Assembly: GCA_017534745.1 (NCBI GenBank)
Contig: JAFXVX010000005.1
Location: 62,001 to 126,000 of the forward strand
Reading direction: 5' to 3'
Source of the DNA: Bacteroidales bacterium
GTDB lineage: Bacteria > Bacteroidota > Bacteroidia > Bacteroidales > UBA932
DNA length: 64,000 nucleotides
Shown here: positions 16,798 to 27,177 of the stretch, one piece after another
How the letters are laid out: each line of letters begins with the position of its first letter
Position numbering within the stretch: position 1 is the stretch's first letter
Program-made: the position numbers and the translations under genes
The notes under the pieces: generated by a model
Databases searched by the model: none
Seen by the model: only the letters and a program-made list of their open reading frames with translations
What the model was told of the DNA's origin: nothing

Positions 16798-17826
16798 TTA
16801 TTTTAGTTTTTTTTTAATATTTCCGTTATTATCGACAGTAGCTTCGCTCTGAGGCACATCGGTGTCCGTCAAAGACTTAATGTGGCGGGCTACACGGCCG
16901 TCGGTGTCCTTGCGCGGCCCCTTGCCGTACTGCTGTACAAAGCCGTGGATCTTGCCGTCCACGAAGGAGCCGTCGCGAAGGATACGCGCCGTGATAACGG
17001 GCGCATAACCGTTTACTCCTGAGATATTTACCCCGTACGGAGTGCAGAAATTACCAAGACTGTAGGCAATCAGCCTGCCCTTGTAAAGCTCCACACAGCG
17101 TGTCACATGGGGGCCGTGGCCATAGACAAGGTCCGCACCAAGGTCTATGCACTGGTGGGCGAAGGCGCGGAGATCTCCCCTGTTCTCGCCAAGGTAGCTC
17201 TCCGGACCGTTCGGCAAGTGCCCTTTATCCGAACCTTCCGCGCCGCCGTGGAAGGAGACGATTACTATGTCGGATATCTTCGAAAGAGTGTCGAGAATGC
17301 TCTTCACGGTCGCAGGGTTGGTGTGCTTCAATGTGTAGGAATTGTGTCCGAAAGCGGCTATGCCGAAACGGATTCCCTGCCGCTCGACGACCGCCCATTC
17401 GCGCCGCCCGGCGACACCGGAATATGCTATTCCTTCCCCGTCCAGCGCCTTTTCGGTCGAGGCCATGCCGGCCGAGCCGAAATCGTTGGAGTGGTTGTTG
17501 GCCATCGACAGGAAGTCGAATCCGGCCTGGGTAAGGAGCGGAGCATAGGAGGTCGGGGTGCGGAAGGAATAGCTGTATTTGCCTGGGGCTTTGGTGGAGG
17601 AGCCGCCGTCGCAGAGGGTGCCTTCGAGGTTACCGAGGGTGATGTCCGCGGACGACAGCACGGGGGCCACATCCTGGAAAATATACTTCCCGTCGGCCTC
17701 GGGGAGGCGGACGGTAGGATAGGTCGTCCCCATCATTATATCGCCGCAGACGGCGACTGTGAGGGTATCTGCCGCTTCTGCGGGAAGCAGGGCAAGCATC
17801 GAGGCGACAATAAAAGCTGTTATCAT
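16798..17826 (-). CDS. CapA-family metallophosphatase-like exported protein
   Basis: The protein has 342 residues with a short signal peptide ([18 protein letters not shown]). CapA motifs in order are [40 protein letters not shown] and GHGPHVTR, the metal-binding residues of a calcineurin-like phosphoesterase fold. CapA/PgsA proteins are tied to poly-gamma-glutamate or envelope polymer work, but no other capB/capC genes are near, so the substrate is unknown. Its start overlaps the hisS stop (ATGA). Confidence 0.85.
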   Translation of the reverse strand: MITAFIVASMLALLPAEAADTLTVAVCGDIMMGTTYPTVRLPEADGKYIFQDVAPVLSSADITLGNLEGTLCDGGSSTKAPGKYSYSFRTPTSYAPLLTQAGFDFLSMANNHSNDFGSAGMASTEKALDGEGIAYSGVAGRREWAVVERQGIRFGIAAFGHNSYTLKHTNPATVKSILDTLSKISDIVIVSFHGGAEGSDKGHLPNGPESYLGENRGDLRAFAHQCIDLGADLVYGHGPHVTRCVELYKGRLIAYSLGNFCTPYGVNISGVNGYAPVITARILRDGSFVDGKIHGFVQQYGKGPRKDTDGRVARHIKSLTDTDVPQSEATVDNNGNIKKKLK

Positions 17827-19223
17827 AGCCCGATGAATTCAAGGATTGCATCGATATCGCCGGCAGGGAAAAGCCTCTGCTCGCCGTTCTCAAGGTCCTT
17901 GATGTTGACCTTGCCGGCGGCCTCCTCGTCGGAGCCGTTGATTGAGAGGAAACGGATGCCCTTACGGTCGGCGTAGTCGAACTGCTTTTTGAGCTTTGTC
18001 TGGTCCGGATATATCTCCACGGGAACTCCCCTCTCGCGGAGGGCCTCCGCGACGGGGATAATATACGGCACGCTGCCCATATTGGCAAACAGCAGGCGGC
18101 TGGTCTCGCCAAGTCCCGCAGGGAACTTGTCGAGGGCCTTCAGCACGTCGTAGATACGGTCCGCACCGAAGGAAATGCCGACGCCGGACACTCCCGGGAG
18201 GCCGAAGATACCGGTCAGGTCGTCGTAGCGGCCGCCGCCGGAGATGCTCCCTATCTGGTAGTCAAGGGATTTGACCTCGAAGATGGCACCGGTGTAATAG
18301 TTGAGCCCGCGGGCGAGAGAGAGGTCGAGGACCACCTCGTTGGAGATGGACGCCCCGTCGATGTACGAGAACAGCTCCTTCACCTCTTCGACGCCCTTAA
18401 GGCCTGCCTCGGAGACAATTCCGGAAGGAGAACCTCCGCCGAGAAGTTTCGCTATGGCATCAATCTTTTCGGCGTTGCTCCCCGAAAGCAGCAGCACCGG
18501 CTCGATGACGGCGACGGCTTCCTCGGTCAGTCCCCTCTCCAGCATCTCCTCACGCACCTTCTCGAGGCCTATCTTGTCAATCTTGTCTATAGCGACCGTT
18601 ATGTCCACCACCTTGTCAGGGAAACCGCAGATCTCGGCAAGGCCGGTCAGGATCTTTCGGTTGTTGATGCGGATGGAGACGTTTAAGCCGAAACGTCGGA
18701 ATACCTTGTCTATTATCTCCACGAGCTCAAGCTCGTTGAGAAGGGAGCTCGAGCCGATTACATCGGCGTCACACTGGTAGAATTCGCGGTAGCGGCCCTT
18801 CTGGGGGCGGTCGGCCCGCCAGACCGGCTGGATCTGGAAACGCTTGAAGGGGAAGGTGATCTCCTCTCGGTGCTGCACGACGTAGCGGGCAAACGGCACC
18901 GTGAGATCATAGCGCAGGCCCTTCTCCGACAGGCGGAGCGAGAGGGCGTTGCTGTTGTAGGCACCGCCGCCGAGGGCGTACTCCGAATAGTCGATGCCTG
19001 AGAAAGCGTCTCCGGAGTTGAGCACCTTGAAGAGGAGTTTGTCGCCCTCGTCGCCGTATTTGCCGAGGAGGGTCGAAAGGTTCTCCAGGGAAGGGGTTTC
19101 TATCTCGGAATAGCCGTAGGAACGGTACACGGAGCGTATTGTCTCGAATATCCAGTTTCTCCCGGCCATCTCCGCCGGGGAGAAATCGCGTGTCCCTTTC
19201 GGGATTGAAGGTTTCTGCGCCAT
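17823..19223 (-). CDS. hisS: Histidyl-tRNA synthetase
   Basis: The protein has 466 residues. It is a class II synthetase that charges tRNA-His. Motif 2 is seen near [20 protein letters not shown], the histidine-A loop in [15 protein letters not shown], motif 3 in [13 protein letters not shown], and a C-terminal anticodon-binding domain follows. The start [16 protein letters not shown] at 19223 is preferred over an in-frame start three codons earlier because PKGTRDF is near the N-terminus in this family. It is first of three genes (hisS-capA-tpiA). Confidence 0.95.
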   Translation of the reverse strand: MAQKPSIPKGTRDFSPAEMAGRNWIFETIRSVYRSYGYSEIETPSLENLSTLLGKYGDEGDKLLFKVLNSGDAFSGIDYSEYALGGGAYNSNALSLRLSEKGLRYDLTVPFARYVVQHREEITFPFKRFQIQPVWRADRPQKGRYREFYQCDADVIGSSSLLNELELVEIIDKVFRRFGLNVSIRINNRKILTGLAEICGFPDKVVDITVAIDKIDKIGLEKVREEMLERGLTEEAVAVIEPVLLLSGSNAEKIDAIAKLLGGGSPSGIVSEAGLKGVEEVKELFSYIDGASISNEVVLDLSLARGLNYYTGAIFEVKSLDYQIGSISGGGRYDDLTGIFGLPGVSGVGISFGADRIYDVLKALDKFPAGLGETSRLLFANMGSVPYIIPVAEALRERGVPVEIYPDQTKLKKQFDYADRKGIRFLSINGSDEEAAGKVNIKDLENGEQRLFPAGDIDAILEFIGL

Positions 19224-19244
19224 AAAAATCACTCTTTCAGCCTA

Positions 19245-19276
19245 TAAAGATACGATTTTTTTACTACTTTTGCAAA
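19245..19276. promoter_or_regulatory. Divergent promoters of hisS and sppA
   Basis: Minus strand: TTTG (complement of 19273-19276), 20 bases, TATCTTTA (complement of 19245-19252) drives hisS. Plus strand: TACTTTTG (19265-19272) drives sppA. The -33 of one overlaps the -7 of the other, so the two compete. Confidence 0.55.
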
Positions 19277-19307
19277 GTATGCCTGATTACTAAAGACTTT
19301 ACGCAAT

Positions 19308-21104
19308 ATGAAAGATTTCTGGAAAATGCTTCTGGCCGTGATCTGCGGCCTGCTCATTATGAGCCTTCTGACCTTTATGTTCATTGCCAGCATGATCGGC
19401 GCCGCCAGCGCCGGCAGCGGTTCAAAGACGGTCCTCCCGAGGGAGGGCGTCCTTGACATAGACATGTCCAAGATAGTTCTCGCAGAGCAGAGCTCCGAGG
19501 GCAATATCTCCTCTTTCTCCCCTATGTCGTTCTCAAAAGAGGGCCAGCCCTCCATCGTCGGCCTCCACGACGCCATCGAAGCCCTCAAGACCGCGGCTGA
19601 CGACCCCTCGGTCAAATACATCTTACTCCGTGCGGACGGCCTGTCCTCCGGGACAGCCACCCTCCAGGAGTTCCGCGGCGCCCTCGCCGCCTTCCGCTCG
19701 AGCGGCAAGCCGGTGATTGCCTACACCGAGTCCCCTTCGACCGGCAGCTATTACCTCGACTCCGTCGCCGACAAAGTCTTCATGACCGCTGACCACGGCT
19801 CCAACGCGATGCTTCTCGGCCTCTCCGGCCGCCTTATTTTCCTCAAGGACCTGCTCGACAAGCTCGGCGTCAACGTCCAGCTCATCCGCCACGGCAAATA
19901 CAAGAGCGCAGGCGAGATGTACATCCGCTCCAGCGCCAGCCCCGAGAACCTCGAGCAGAACCAGGTGATGGTCTCCTCCATCTGGAAGTCCTTCGCAAGC
20001 GAGATCTGCGAGAGCCGAGGCATCTCCGAGGAAAAGCTTAACTCCCTGATTGACAACCTCGAGCTCAACTTCCCTGAAGACTTCGAGAAGGCCGGCCTGG
20101 TGGACGCCCTGTATGTGAGGGATTCCCTCCTCGCCAAACTCTGCGACCTTGCCGTAGTCTCCGACGTCAAGGACCTCCACCTTATTCCTTTTGCAGACTA
20201 CGTCTCCGTCAAGACCGCCGCCGTCAAGACCGCCGGCCGTGACGAGATTGCCATCATCTACGCCGACGGCAATATCATCGACGGCAACTCGACCGACAAC
20301 GTCGCCGGCGACCGCTTCGCCCGCGTCATCGAAAAGGTCCGCAAAGAGGATAAAGTCAAGGCCGTAGTCCTCAGGGTCAACTCCCCCGGCGGAAGCGTCC
20401 TCGCCTCCTCCAAAATCAAGGACGCGCTAGACGCCCTTGGCAAGGAGAAGCCCCTCGTCGCTTCCTACGGCGACTACGCCGCATCCGGCGGCTACTGGAT
20501 CTCCAACGGCTGCGAGAAGATTTTTTCCAACCCTTCGACCCTCACCGGCTCGATTGGAGTTTTCGGCATGATTCCCGACTTCTCAAAGACCGCCAAGAAC
20601 GTCGCCCACGTCGGCGTGACCGCTGTCAACTCCCACGCCCACAGCGATATGTTCTCCCTGACAAGGCCCTTCGACAAGGCCGAGTTTGACTACATGCAGG
20701 CAAGCATAGAGGACATCTACACCCGTTTCATCACCCTCGTCGCCGAAGGGCGCAAGCTCCCTGTCGAGAGGGTGGACGAAATCGCCCAGGGCCGCGTCTG
20801 GACAGGCGCCGACGCCCTCGAGATCGGCCTCGTCGATGAGATCGGCACCCTCAACGATGCCATCGCTTACGCCGCTTCCCTCGCCGGATTCGAGGAGGGC
20901 GCCTATGCGGTCGCCGCTTATCCGAAGCCCCTTACGATGATGGAGCAGATTATGAAGATGATCGGCCAAAAGTCCGAGCCCGACGAGCTCTCCATCCTCA
21001 GCGGTACTCCTTTTGCAAGCGTGGCCCCGGCCGTGCGCGACGTGCTTGAGTCACGTCCCGCCAGGGTAATGGCCCGAATGGACTTCGACATAGAAATCCG
21101 ATAA
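19308..21104 (+). CDS. sppA: Signal peptide peptidase SppA, 67K type
   Basis: The protein has 598 residues. An N-terminal membrane anchor (about 8-35) is followed by two S49 protease repeats. The catalytic dyad is Lys199 (KYKSAGEMY) in the first half and Ser393 (YAASGGYWIS) in the second, the same split arrangement as in the E. coli 67K enzyme. It degrades signal peptides left in the inner membrane. It has its own promoter and is followed 23 bases on by a small exported protein gene. Confidence 0.95.
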   Translation: MKDFWKMLLAVICGLLIMSLLTFMFIASMIGAASAGSGSKTVLPREGVLDIDMSKIVLAEQSSEGNISSFSPMSFSKEGQPSIVGLHDAIEALKTAADDPSVKYILLRADGLSSGTATLQEFRGALAAFRSSGKPVIAYTESPSTGSYYLDSVADKVFMTADHGSNAMLLGLSGRLIFLKDLLDKLGVNVQLIRHGKYKSAGEMYIRSSASPENLEQNQVMVSSIWKSFASEICESRGISEEKLNSLIDNLELNFPEDFEKAGLVDALYVRDSLLAKLCDLAVVSDVKDLHLIPFADYVSVKTAAVKTAGRDEIAIIYADGNIIDGNSTDNVAGDRFARVIEKVRKEDKVKAVVLRVNSPGGSVLASSKIKDALDALGKEKPLVASYGDYAASGGYWISNGCEKIFSNPSTLTGSIGVFGMIPDFSKTAKNVAHVGVTAVNSHAHSDMFSLTRPFDKAEFDYMQASIEDIYTRFITLVAEGRKLPVERVDEIAQGRVWTGADALEIGLVDEIGTLNDAIAYAASLAGFEEGAYAVAAYPKPLTMMEQIMKMIGQKSEPDELSILSGTPFASVAPAVRDVLESRPARVMARMDFDIEIR

Positions 21105-21127
21105 TATCCACTCTAAATTAATGTAAT

Positions 21128-21688
21128 ATGAAAAAATTCCTCCTCCTTGCGGCAGCCATCCTGGTCTCCGCCATGGCTTTCGCCAAAGACTACCTCTACC
21201 CGACCTTCGGTGACATCTCCGTCCTAAAGGACAAGGCCAACACCATCTTTGTCCAGTTCGACTACACCCAGGCAACAGTTTCCGGCATCAACTTCTTTGA
21301 GTGGCAGAAGGCGCGCGGCGAAGAGTGGGTCCGCGACTGGCCCCGTGAAGAAGCCGAAATACGTGATTATTTCACCAGGTACTTCAACAAGAAGAACAAG
21401 AAAGGCGCAGCCCTGGTCTCAGACCCTGCCATCGCGACCCACAAGATGATCATCACCCCTTCGATGATTGACATGGGAAACACCGGCGGCGCGTTCGTCC
21501 CCGGCTTCAACCCCAAGAGCGGCGGCGCCGTCCTCTGGGGCACCATTGAGGTCCTCGACAACCGCACCGGCCAGACCGTCCTCGTCCTCAAAATGGACGA
21601 AATCCGCGGCAACTCCGGCTATAGCGAGACCATCCGCCTCAAGCTCGCAGTTTACGACCTCGCAGGTGAACTCGCCGGCCTGAAGTAG
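21128..21688 (+). CDS. Hypothetical exported protein
   Basis: The protein has 186 residues. A signal peptide (MKKFLLLAAAILVSAMAFAK) is followed by YLYPTFGDISVLKDKANTIF and a mixed alpha/beta sequence with WQKARGEEWVRDW. No named domain is recognised. It is probably co-transcribed with sppA. It ends 10 bases from the convergent tilS without a visible terminator. Confidence 0.65.
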   Translation: MKKFLLLAAAILVSAMAFAKDYLYPTFGDISVLKDKANTIFVQFDYTQATVSGINFFEWQKARGEEWVRDWPREEAEIRDYFTRYFNKKNKKGAALVSDPAIATHKMIITPSMIDMGNTGGAFVPGFNPKSGGAVLWGTIEVLDNRTGQTVLVLKMDEIRGNSGYSETIRLKLAVYDLAGELAGLK

Positions 21689-21698
21689 CCGATCCCTG

Positions 21699-23036
21699 TC
21701 AGAGCAGTTTGATTCTGATGACCGACTCCGTTGAGGGTAAAACCTTGACGGAGTCGTCTATTCTGAGGCCCAGGACGGCGGAAATGTGGTCGGAGGAGGA
21801 GCCGTCGTTTTGGCCTGGGTTAAGAGCGACAAGGACTTTTTCCTTGGCGGGGATGGAGAGGTGGAGGTCGGTGAAAAGGTCGCTGAGTTTCTTGGCGCCG
21901 CCAAGGCCGAGGGGGCGGAACCAGTCGCCGCTGCGCCATTTCCTTATAATAAAAGGGAAAGGAAGGGCGGCCGCATCGAAGATGACGGTCCCGGCGGGCT
22001 GCTTGAGGGGAAGGTCGGCGCTGCGGGGGAAAGATTCCACCTCGAAGCGGGAACCCGCGAAGTTATATATGCCGGAAGCCCTGACGATGACGCACTCCTC
22101 CTGCGAGGCGGCGAAAGTGTCCAGACGGGCCCTCGCGATGATGCCGGAAGGGGCCGTCACGATTTCATATTCATCTGAAAGAAAGCGCTTTCCGGAGACG
22201 GTCTCACCGCTCTCGAGCACTTTCACGAGCGAGTCCGCCTGTGAGGCGTTGAGCCCCCTCTCTTCGAGGAAACGGAAAAGGAAATACTTCCAGTGGGGAC
22301 TGCTATTCCGGAGTTTATCAATGTCCAGCAGGTCACCGTCGAATGCGGACTCAAGAGCCTTTGCATAAGCCTCACCTGCGATGGCGTCCACCTCTGCGAT
22401 GTGGGCCGCATCGGCGCAAAGCGTCTCCACAAAGGACGGATTGATCCCCTCGAAAACCGGGAACACGAGATTGCGAATGCGATTACGCCTGTATTCACAC
22501 TCAGCGTTGGTGGAGTCCTCCCGGAAAGGGACTCCGCGGGATGCCGCATAGGCGGCGATTTCCTTGCGGGTCATTGAGAGCAGCGGGCGCAGAAGGACGA
22601 TGTCGCCGAAGCCTTCGGCCGGAAGCGGCGAGACCTCCTTCATCCCGGACATTCCCCTGCTGCCTGCTCCACGGAGCATATTGAGGATAAGCGTCTCGGC
22701 ATTGTCGTTGGCATTGTGGGCCACAGCGACTGCGTCGCAGCCCACCGCCCGGGCCGTTTCCCCGAAGAAACGGTACCTCTGCTCCCTCGCGGCCATCTCT
22801 ATGCTGATCCCCTTCCCCGCGGCATACGAAGCCGTGTCGAAATCGGCCTTGTAGAAAGGAATTCCCCTTTCCGCCGCCCAGGAGGCGACAAGGGCCTCAT
22901 CGGCGTCGCTCTCAGCTCCGCGGAGATGGAAATTGCAATGGGCGATGCCTTTCAAGACACCGCCCCTTGCATTCAGGATGTCGGCCATCGTCATGGAGTC
23001 GATGCCTCCGCTGACGGCCGCAAGGATGGAATTCAT
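21699..23036 (-). CDS. tilS: tRNA(Ile)-lysidine synthetase
   Basis: The protein has 445 residues. It modifies C34 of the CAU-anticodon tRNA-Ile to lysidine, so AUA is read as Ile. The PP-loop SGGIDS sits at residues 9-14; further ATPase motifs are HCNFHLRGAESDADE and VAVAHNANDNAETLILNMLRG. A C-terminal TilS domain contains IRKWRSGDWFRPLG. Its ATG overlaps the stop of the upstream DUF3078 gene. Confidence 0.95.
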   Translation of the reverse strand: MNSILAAVSGGIDSMTMADILNARGGVLKGIAHCNFHLRGAESDADEALVASWAAERGIPFYKADFDTASYAAGKGISIEMAAREQRYRFFGETARAVGCDAVAVAHNANDNAETLILNMLRGAGSRGMSGMKEVSPLPAEGFGDIVLLRPLLSMTRKEIAAYAASRGVPFREDSTNAECEYRRNRIRNLVFPVFEGINPSFVETLCADAAHIAEVDAIAGEAYAKALESAFDGDLLDIDKLRNSSPHWKYFLFRFLEERGLNASQADSLVKVLESGETVSGKRFLSDEYEIVTAPSGIIARARLDTFAASQEECVIVRASGIYNFAGSRFEVESFPRSADLPLKQPAGTVIFDAAALPFPFIIRKWRSGDWFRPLGLGGAKKLSDLFTDLHLSIPAKEKVLVALNPGQNDGSSSDHISAVLGLRIDDSVKVLPSTESVIRIKLL

Positions 23037-24286
23037 CAGTCTTTCTTGGATGCTATGGTGTAGGTGAAGCCGAGCTCGAGGAACTCCTTGAACTGGACGC
23101 CCTTGAAGGTCGTGGTGCCGGCCGCATCCATCTTGGCTTGCTGCTTCTTCGTTCCGAATTCATAAGGGATCTTGACCTCGGGATCGTAGATCAGGTTGGT
23201 CGAAAGCGTGAGCGAGAAGTACTTGGCCATCTTCCAGAAGATGCGATTGTCCCAGGTGATACGAGGCTCCTGCTTGGGTTTGAGGTAATTGTAGAAAGCC
23301 ACAATCTGGGTCGAATAGGTGAAGTTGTCATTGATATCCACCTTGGCGTCGATCTTGAGCTGCGCACCTAATTCGAAGCGGTAGGGCTTAAGGTAATCAC
23401 CCTTATCGATATATCCCTTTTCCCTCTTATAATCATAGTAGGTCGCCTTCTCTTGTTCAGTTGCCGTTTCAAGTGCCGCCTCATTCTCCTTATATGTATC
23501 GTAAATCAACTTATTGTCCTCATTATTTAAGAAACTTATCCAGTTGTTGTAATCATTCAGCCTACTCTTCTTGACATCCATACTGTACATGTCACGGAGC
23601 TCAGGCTTGGCAACGATGACTACACCGCCGGTAAGTGGGGCGAAATTAAGGGTAAACCAGGGCTTCGGGGTCCACTTGATACCAAGACCGAGGGTGATGT
23701 AAGCCGGCGAGCAGATGCTCATAGTGAGTTCACGGGCATCCCTCCATGCAGCGCGAAGAGCCTTTGTATCATGTTCATCAATCGCATCCAAACCCGGAGG
23801 AGTTTTGTAATTGTAGTTCCTGCCAAATTGAGTCTTGAAGCTGAAGTCAGCGGAGTAGAAGAGATTCTGAATTGGGGTGTCAAGAGCGGCGTTGCTCTGG
23901 AGGTAAATACGGTCCTTGTACTTCTGAATAATAGGCTTGTCGAACGAATAGAGGAAACCGTAGTCGAGCTGCAGACGGTTGTCCCATTTGAACTTACCCT
24001 TAGCGTAGTTGGCGTTCGCGTCGATGAAAGCGGCTAGGGTCATATTACTGTAGCCACCAGCCGCCCAGTTGACGAGGGCGGTCTGACCGAAGTTAATATT
24101 GGTCTGGAGGGAATTGGTCCAGTACCTCGGCTTCGGAGCCGGAGCGGGAGTCTCCTCCGCCGCAGTCAGCGCCGCCGCCGCCTCAGTCGCCGCCGCCTGC
24201 ACATCCTGCGCGGTCACTTCTTCCTGTGCCATAGCGCTCACCGTCGCCATAGCAATAGCGATGAATGTTAAAACAATCTTTTTCAT
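23036..24286 (-). CDS. DUF3078 outer-membrane protein
   Basis: The protein has 416 residues with a signal peptide (MKKIVLTFIAIAMATVSAMA), then a low-complexity Ala/Glu/Pro stretch and the DUF3078 pattern: LQTNINFGQTALVNWAAGGY, FKWDNRLQLDYG, and later beta-strands. It is probably a barrel or barrel-associated protein typical of Bacteroidota; the function is unknown. The start is set at 24286 because the three codons before it (MSD) would spoil the usual MKK signal start. Confidence 0.8.
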   Translation of the reverse strand: MKKIVLTFIAIAMATVSAMAQEEVTAQDVQAAATEAAAALTAAEETPAPAPKPRYWTNSLQTNINFGQTALVNWAAGGYSNMTLAAFIDANANYAKGKFKWDNRLQLDYGFLYSFDKPIIQKYKDRIYLQSNAALDTPIQNLFYSADFSFKTQFGRNYNYKTPPGLDAIDEHDTKALRAAWRDARELTMSICSPAYITLGLGIKWTPKPWFTLNFAPLTGGVVIVAKPELRDMYSMDVKKSRLNDYNNWISFLNNEDNKLIYDTYKENEAALETATEQEKATYYDYKREKGYIDKGDYLKPYRFELGAQLKIDAKVDINDNFTYSTQIVAFYNYLKPKQEPRITWDNRIFWKMAKYFSLTLSTNLIYDPEVKIPYEFGTKKQQAKMDAAGTTTFKGVQFKEFLELGFTYTIASKKD

Positions 24287-24298
24287 ATCTGACATAAA

Positions 24299-25777
24299 TT
24301 AATAAGATCTTGCAAATATAACCCTGCGGGAGGATGGTTTGCCGGTGTAAACACACTTGCCTTCCTCTTCGCACACGAAGCTGTCCACGGGGATGCAGCG
24401 GATGGTCGCCTTGGTCTCCTCCTGGATTTTGGCCTCGGTCTCGGCGGTGCCGTCCCAGTGGCAGAGGAGGAAGCCGCCCTTCTCAATCTCTTCCTTGAAC
24501 TCCTCCCATGTGTCCACCTTTCGGACCTGGCTTTCGCGGTAGTCGAAGGCCTTTTTATAAATGTTCTTCTGGATGTCGTCAAGAAGGTCCGCGATCCTCT
24601 TGTCGAGGCCCTCGAGGGGCTCGGAAACCTTCTCGAGAGTGTCGCGGCGGTGGACCTCGACGGTGCCGTTCTGGAGGTCACGCGGGCCCATCGCAAGGCG
24701 CACGGGGACACCCTTGAGCTCCCACTCGGCGAACTTGAATCCGGGACGGAGGGTGTCGCGGTCGTCGATCTCGACGCTGTGGCCGGCGGCCTCGAGGGCC
24801 TTCTTCAGCTCAGCCATCTTGTCGAGCACGGAGCTGCGCTCCTCGTCGCTCTTGTAGATCGGGACCATCACCACCTGGATAGGCGCGAGGGCCGGAGGGA
24901 GGACGAGGCCGTTGTCGTCGCCGTGGGCCATGATGAGGGCGCCCATAAGACGGGTCGAAACACCCCAGGACGAGGCCCAGACATATTGCTGCTGGCCCTC
25001 CTTATCAGTGTAGGTCACGTCAAAGGATTTGGCGAAATTCTGCCCGAGAAAATGCGACGTCCCGGCCTGAAGGGCCTTTCCGTCCTGCATCATGGCCTCG
25101 ATCGTGAGGGTGTCGAGGGCGCCGGCGAAGCGCTCGCCCGGGCTCTTGTGACCCACCACGACCGGAAGGGCCATATAGTTGCGTGCGAAATCGGCATATA
25201 CGCCGACCATGCGCTCGGCCTCTGCGGCAGCCTCTTCGGCGGTCGCGTGGGCCGTGTGGCCCTCCTGCCAGAGGAACTCGGCCGTCCTGAGGAAGAGGCG
25301 CGTACGCATCTCCCAGCGGACGACGTTGCACCACTGGTTGCAGAGTATGGGGAGATCCCTCCAGGAGTGGATCCAGTTTTTATATGTGCTCCAGATAATG
25401 GTCTCGGATGTCGGGCGGACCACAAGCTCTTCCTCGAGCTTAGCCTCCGGATCCACGACGACACCTGGGCCGTCCGGATTGGTCATCAGGCGGTGATGGG
25501 TCACGACCGCGCACTCCTTGGCGAAGCCTTCGACGTGCTCGGCCTCACGGCTGAGGAAGGATTTGGGGATGAAAAGAGGGAAATAGGCGTTCTTGACGCC
25601 CGTTTTCTTGAACATCCCGTCAAGGATGGACTGCATCTTCTCCCAAATGGCATAGCCATAGGGCTTTATGACCATACAACCCCTCACCGCCGACTGCTCG
25701 GCGAGATCCGCTTTCACGACCAGATCGTTGTACCACTGGGAATAATTTTCGCTTCTTTCTGTAACCTCTTTTGCCAT
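24299..25777 (-). CDS. proS: Prolyl-tRNA synthetase, archaeal/eukaryotic type
   Basis: The protein has 492 residues. It lacks the editing insertion of the long bacterial form and has the C-terminal zinc-domain-like tail (ending VIFARSY) of the short ProS type, which is usual in Bacteroidota. Class II motifs: motif 2 around [20 protein letters not shown], motif 3 near [18 protein letters not shown]. The leader is about 95 bases. Confidence 0.95.
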   Translation of the reverse strand: MAKEVTERSENYSQWYNDLVVKADLAEQSAVRGCMVIKPYGYAIWEKMQSILDGMFKKTGVKNAYFPLFIPKSFLSREAEHVEGFAKECAVVTHHRLMTNPDGPGVVVDPEAKLEEELVVRPTSETIIWSTYKNWIHSWRDLPILCNQWCNVVRWEMRTRLFLRTAEFLWQEGHTAHATAEEAAAEAERMVGVYADFARNYMALPVVVGHKSPGERFAGALDTLTIEAMMQDGKALQAGTSHFLGQNFAKSFDVTYTDKEGQQQYVWASSWGVSTRLMGALIMAHGDDNGLVLPPALAPIQVVMVPIYKSDEERSSVLDKMAELKKALEAAGHSVEIDDRDTLRPGFKFAEWELKGVPVRLAMGPRDLQNGTVEVHRRDTLEKVSEPLEGLDKRIADLLDDIQKNIYKKAFDYRESQVRKVDTWEEFKEEIEKGGFLLCHWDGTAETEAKIQEETKATIRCIPVDSFVCEEEGKCVYTGKPSSRRVIFARSY

Positions 25778-25880
25778 TTCTTTTGTTTTTTGCCGGATTT
25801 TCGACTAACTTGCACTCTGCCGGGAAAGCGGAGCCTCTTCGGGTACGAAAATTGCAGCCTTAGAGACGCCTTCCGAGGCA

Positions 25881-25888
25881 CAAATATA
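25881..25888 (-). promoter_or_regulatory. -7 box of proS
   Basis: TATATTTG on the minus strand. The leader between here and the ATG at 25777 can pair GCCTCGG near its start with GAAGAGGC further on; significance unknown. Confidence 0.45.
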
Positions 25889-25920
25889 ATAAAATTATAA
25901 ACAATTAGGAGACTATCCGT

Positions 25921-27153
25921 ATGAAAACAAGCGCCGCCCTCATCCTCCTTGCGATGTCCGCCGCTATTTCCTCGCAAGCCTTTGCGCAGGGAAATTCTAC
26001 GCGGACACAGAGATTCAGCGACGGCATCTACGCGATGCCGGCTCAGCATGAAAAAGCCTCCAAAGGCTCCGGAGCCGCGTCCGAAGCGGTAAAGTCCCTT
26101 CAGGACGAGACCCTCGCCTCCGAGCTTTTTGTCAGTGGGGAGCCTGCCAAAGCCGACTCGGTCAAAGTCAGCTTTGCATACCTTCCCACCTCAGACCCTG
26201 CGTGGTACAACGATTCATTCTACTCCTGGTACAACCCCTGGTACTGGAACCCCTACTATTACAACCGTTGGTTCTACGGCTATTCCTACTACCCCTATCC
26301 CTACTGGGGCGGACCCTACTATGGCGCCTGGGCAGGCTACTACGATCCATGGCTCTATAATCCGTGGCATTATGACTACGCCTGGTACGGCCCTTATTAC
26401 GGCCCCTACTACGGTCCCTATTTCACGCCCTACGGCTATGGCCACGGCTACTGGCACGAGTACCATCACCACGGCGGCTACTACGGCGGAGACTCCGTAG
26501 CATCCCGCGATTCCCGTTCCGCCGGCCGGGGCATGAACAGCGCCGGCGGCAGGACCTCGTCCGGCCCGAGAGGAGCTTCCCGGCTCACGCAGGGCTCAGC
26601 ATCCAGAGGGAACGTCACCGGGACCCGTTCAACAATCAAACAGATTGACCGCGATGCCTCCGTCCGCACCGGTCTCGCTGCCGCATCCCGTTCGGGCAGC
26701 CCTGTTTACAAAGGTGTTGCAAGCGCCCACAGCACATCCGCAGCCCCCAGAAGCGTAGCCGGCGCAGCGGGCTCCACTGCCCGGACGACCTATTCCCGTC
26801 CCGCAACTTCTGCGGCAGGCTCAGCTTCTGCCCGCGGATCATCCTCGACGGTCCGTAGCACCTCATCGGCCGGCCTGAGGCCCTCATCCTCCGCTTCCGT
26901 CCGCGGAGTACCCTCAGCCAGATCTTCATCCGGATCCTACAGATCGACATCCTCGTATTCCGGAAGCTACTCAAGCGGTGCTTCGCGAAGCTACCCCAGC
27001 GGCAGCAGCTACTCGGGGAGCAGCTATTCCGGCAGCAGTTCCAGGAGCTATTCCTCCGGCGGGAGCTACTCCGGAGGCGGCTATTCCGGCGGCGGTTCTT
27101 CCGGCGGCGGACATTCATCCGCAGGCAGTTCATCCCACGGAGGGCGCAGGTAG
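25921..27153 (+). CDS. Exported low-complexity Tyr/Gly- and Ser-rich protein
   Basis: The protein has 410 residues. A signal peptide (MKTSAALILLAMSAAISSQAFA) is followed by three parts: about 75 normal residues; about residues 85-190 very rich in Tyr, Trp, Pro and Gly (repeats such as YYGPYYGPYFTPYGYG); and from about 195 an Arg/Ser/Ala-rich and then Ser/Gly/Tyr-rich tail (SYSGSSYSGSSSRSYSSGGS). No catalytic motif is seen. It could be a surface or envelope-associated adhesive or scaffold protein. AGGAG at 25907-25911 is a good ribosome-binding site. The FadL-like gene follows 24 bases later. Confidence 0.75.
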   Translation: MKTSAALILLAMSAAISSQAFAQGNSTRTQRFSDGIYAMPAQHEKASKGSGAASEAVKSLQDETLASELFVSGEPAKADSVKVSFAYLPTSDPAWYNDSFYSWYNPWYWNPYYYNRWFYGYSYYPYPYWGGPYYGAWAGYYDPWLYNPWHYDYAWYGPYYGPYYGPYFTPYGYGHGYWHEYHHHGGYYGGDSVASRDSRSAGRGMNSAGGRTSSGPRGASRLTQGSASRGNVTGTRSTIKQIDRDASVRTGLAAASRSGSPVYKGVASAHSTSAAPRSVAGAAGSTARTTYSRPATSAAGSASARGSSSTVRSTSSAGLRPSSSASVRGVPSARSSSGSYRSTSSYSGSYSSGASRSYPSGSSYSGSSYSGSSSRSYSSGGSYSGGGYSGGGSSGGGHSSAGSSSHGGRR

Positions 27154-27177
27154 CTCCTCCAAAAGTCATCACAAGCC

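Noticed and set aside
24458..25900. Long open frame (480 codons) opposite proS
   Set aside because: It is a by-product of the GC-rich codon use of proS; the translation has no domain, is low-complexity and lacks a ribosome site.
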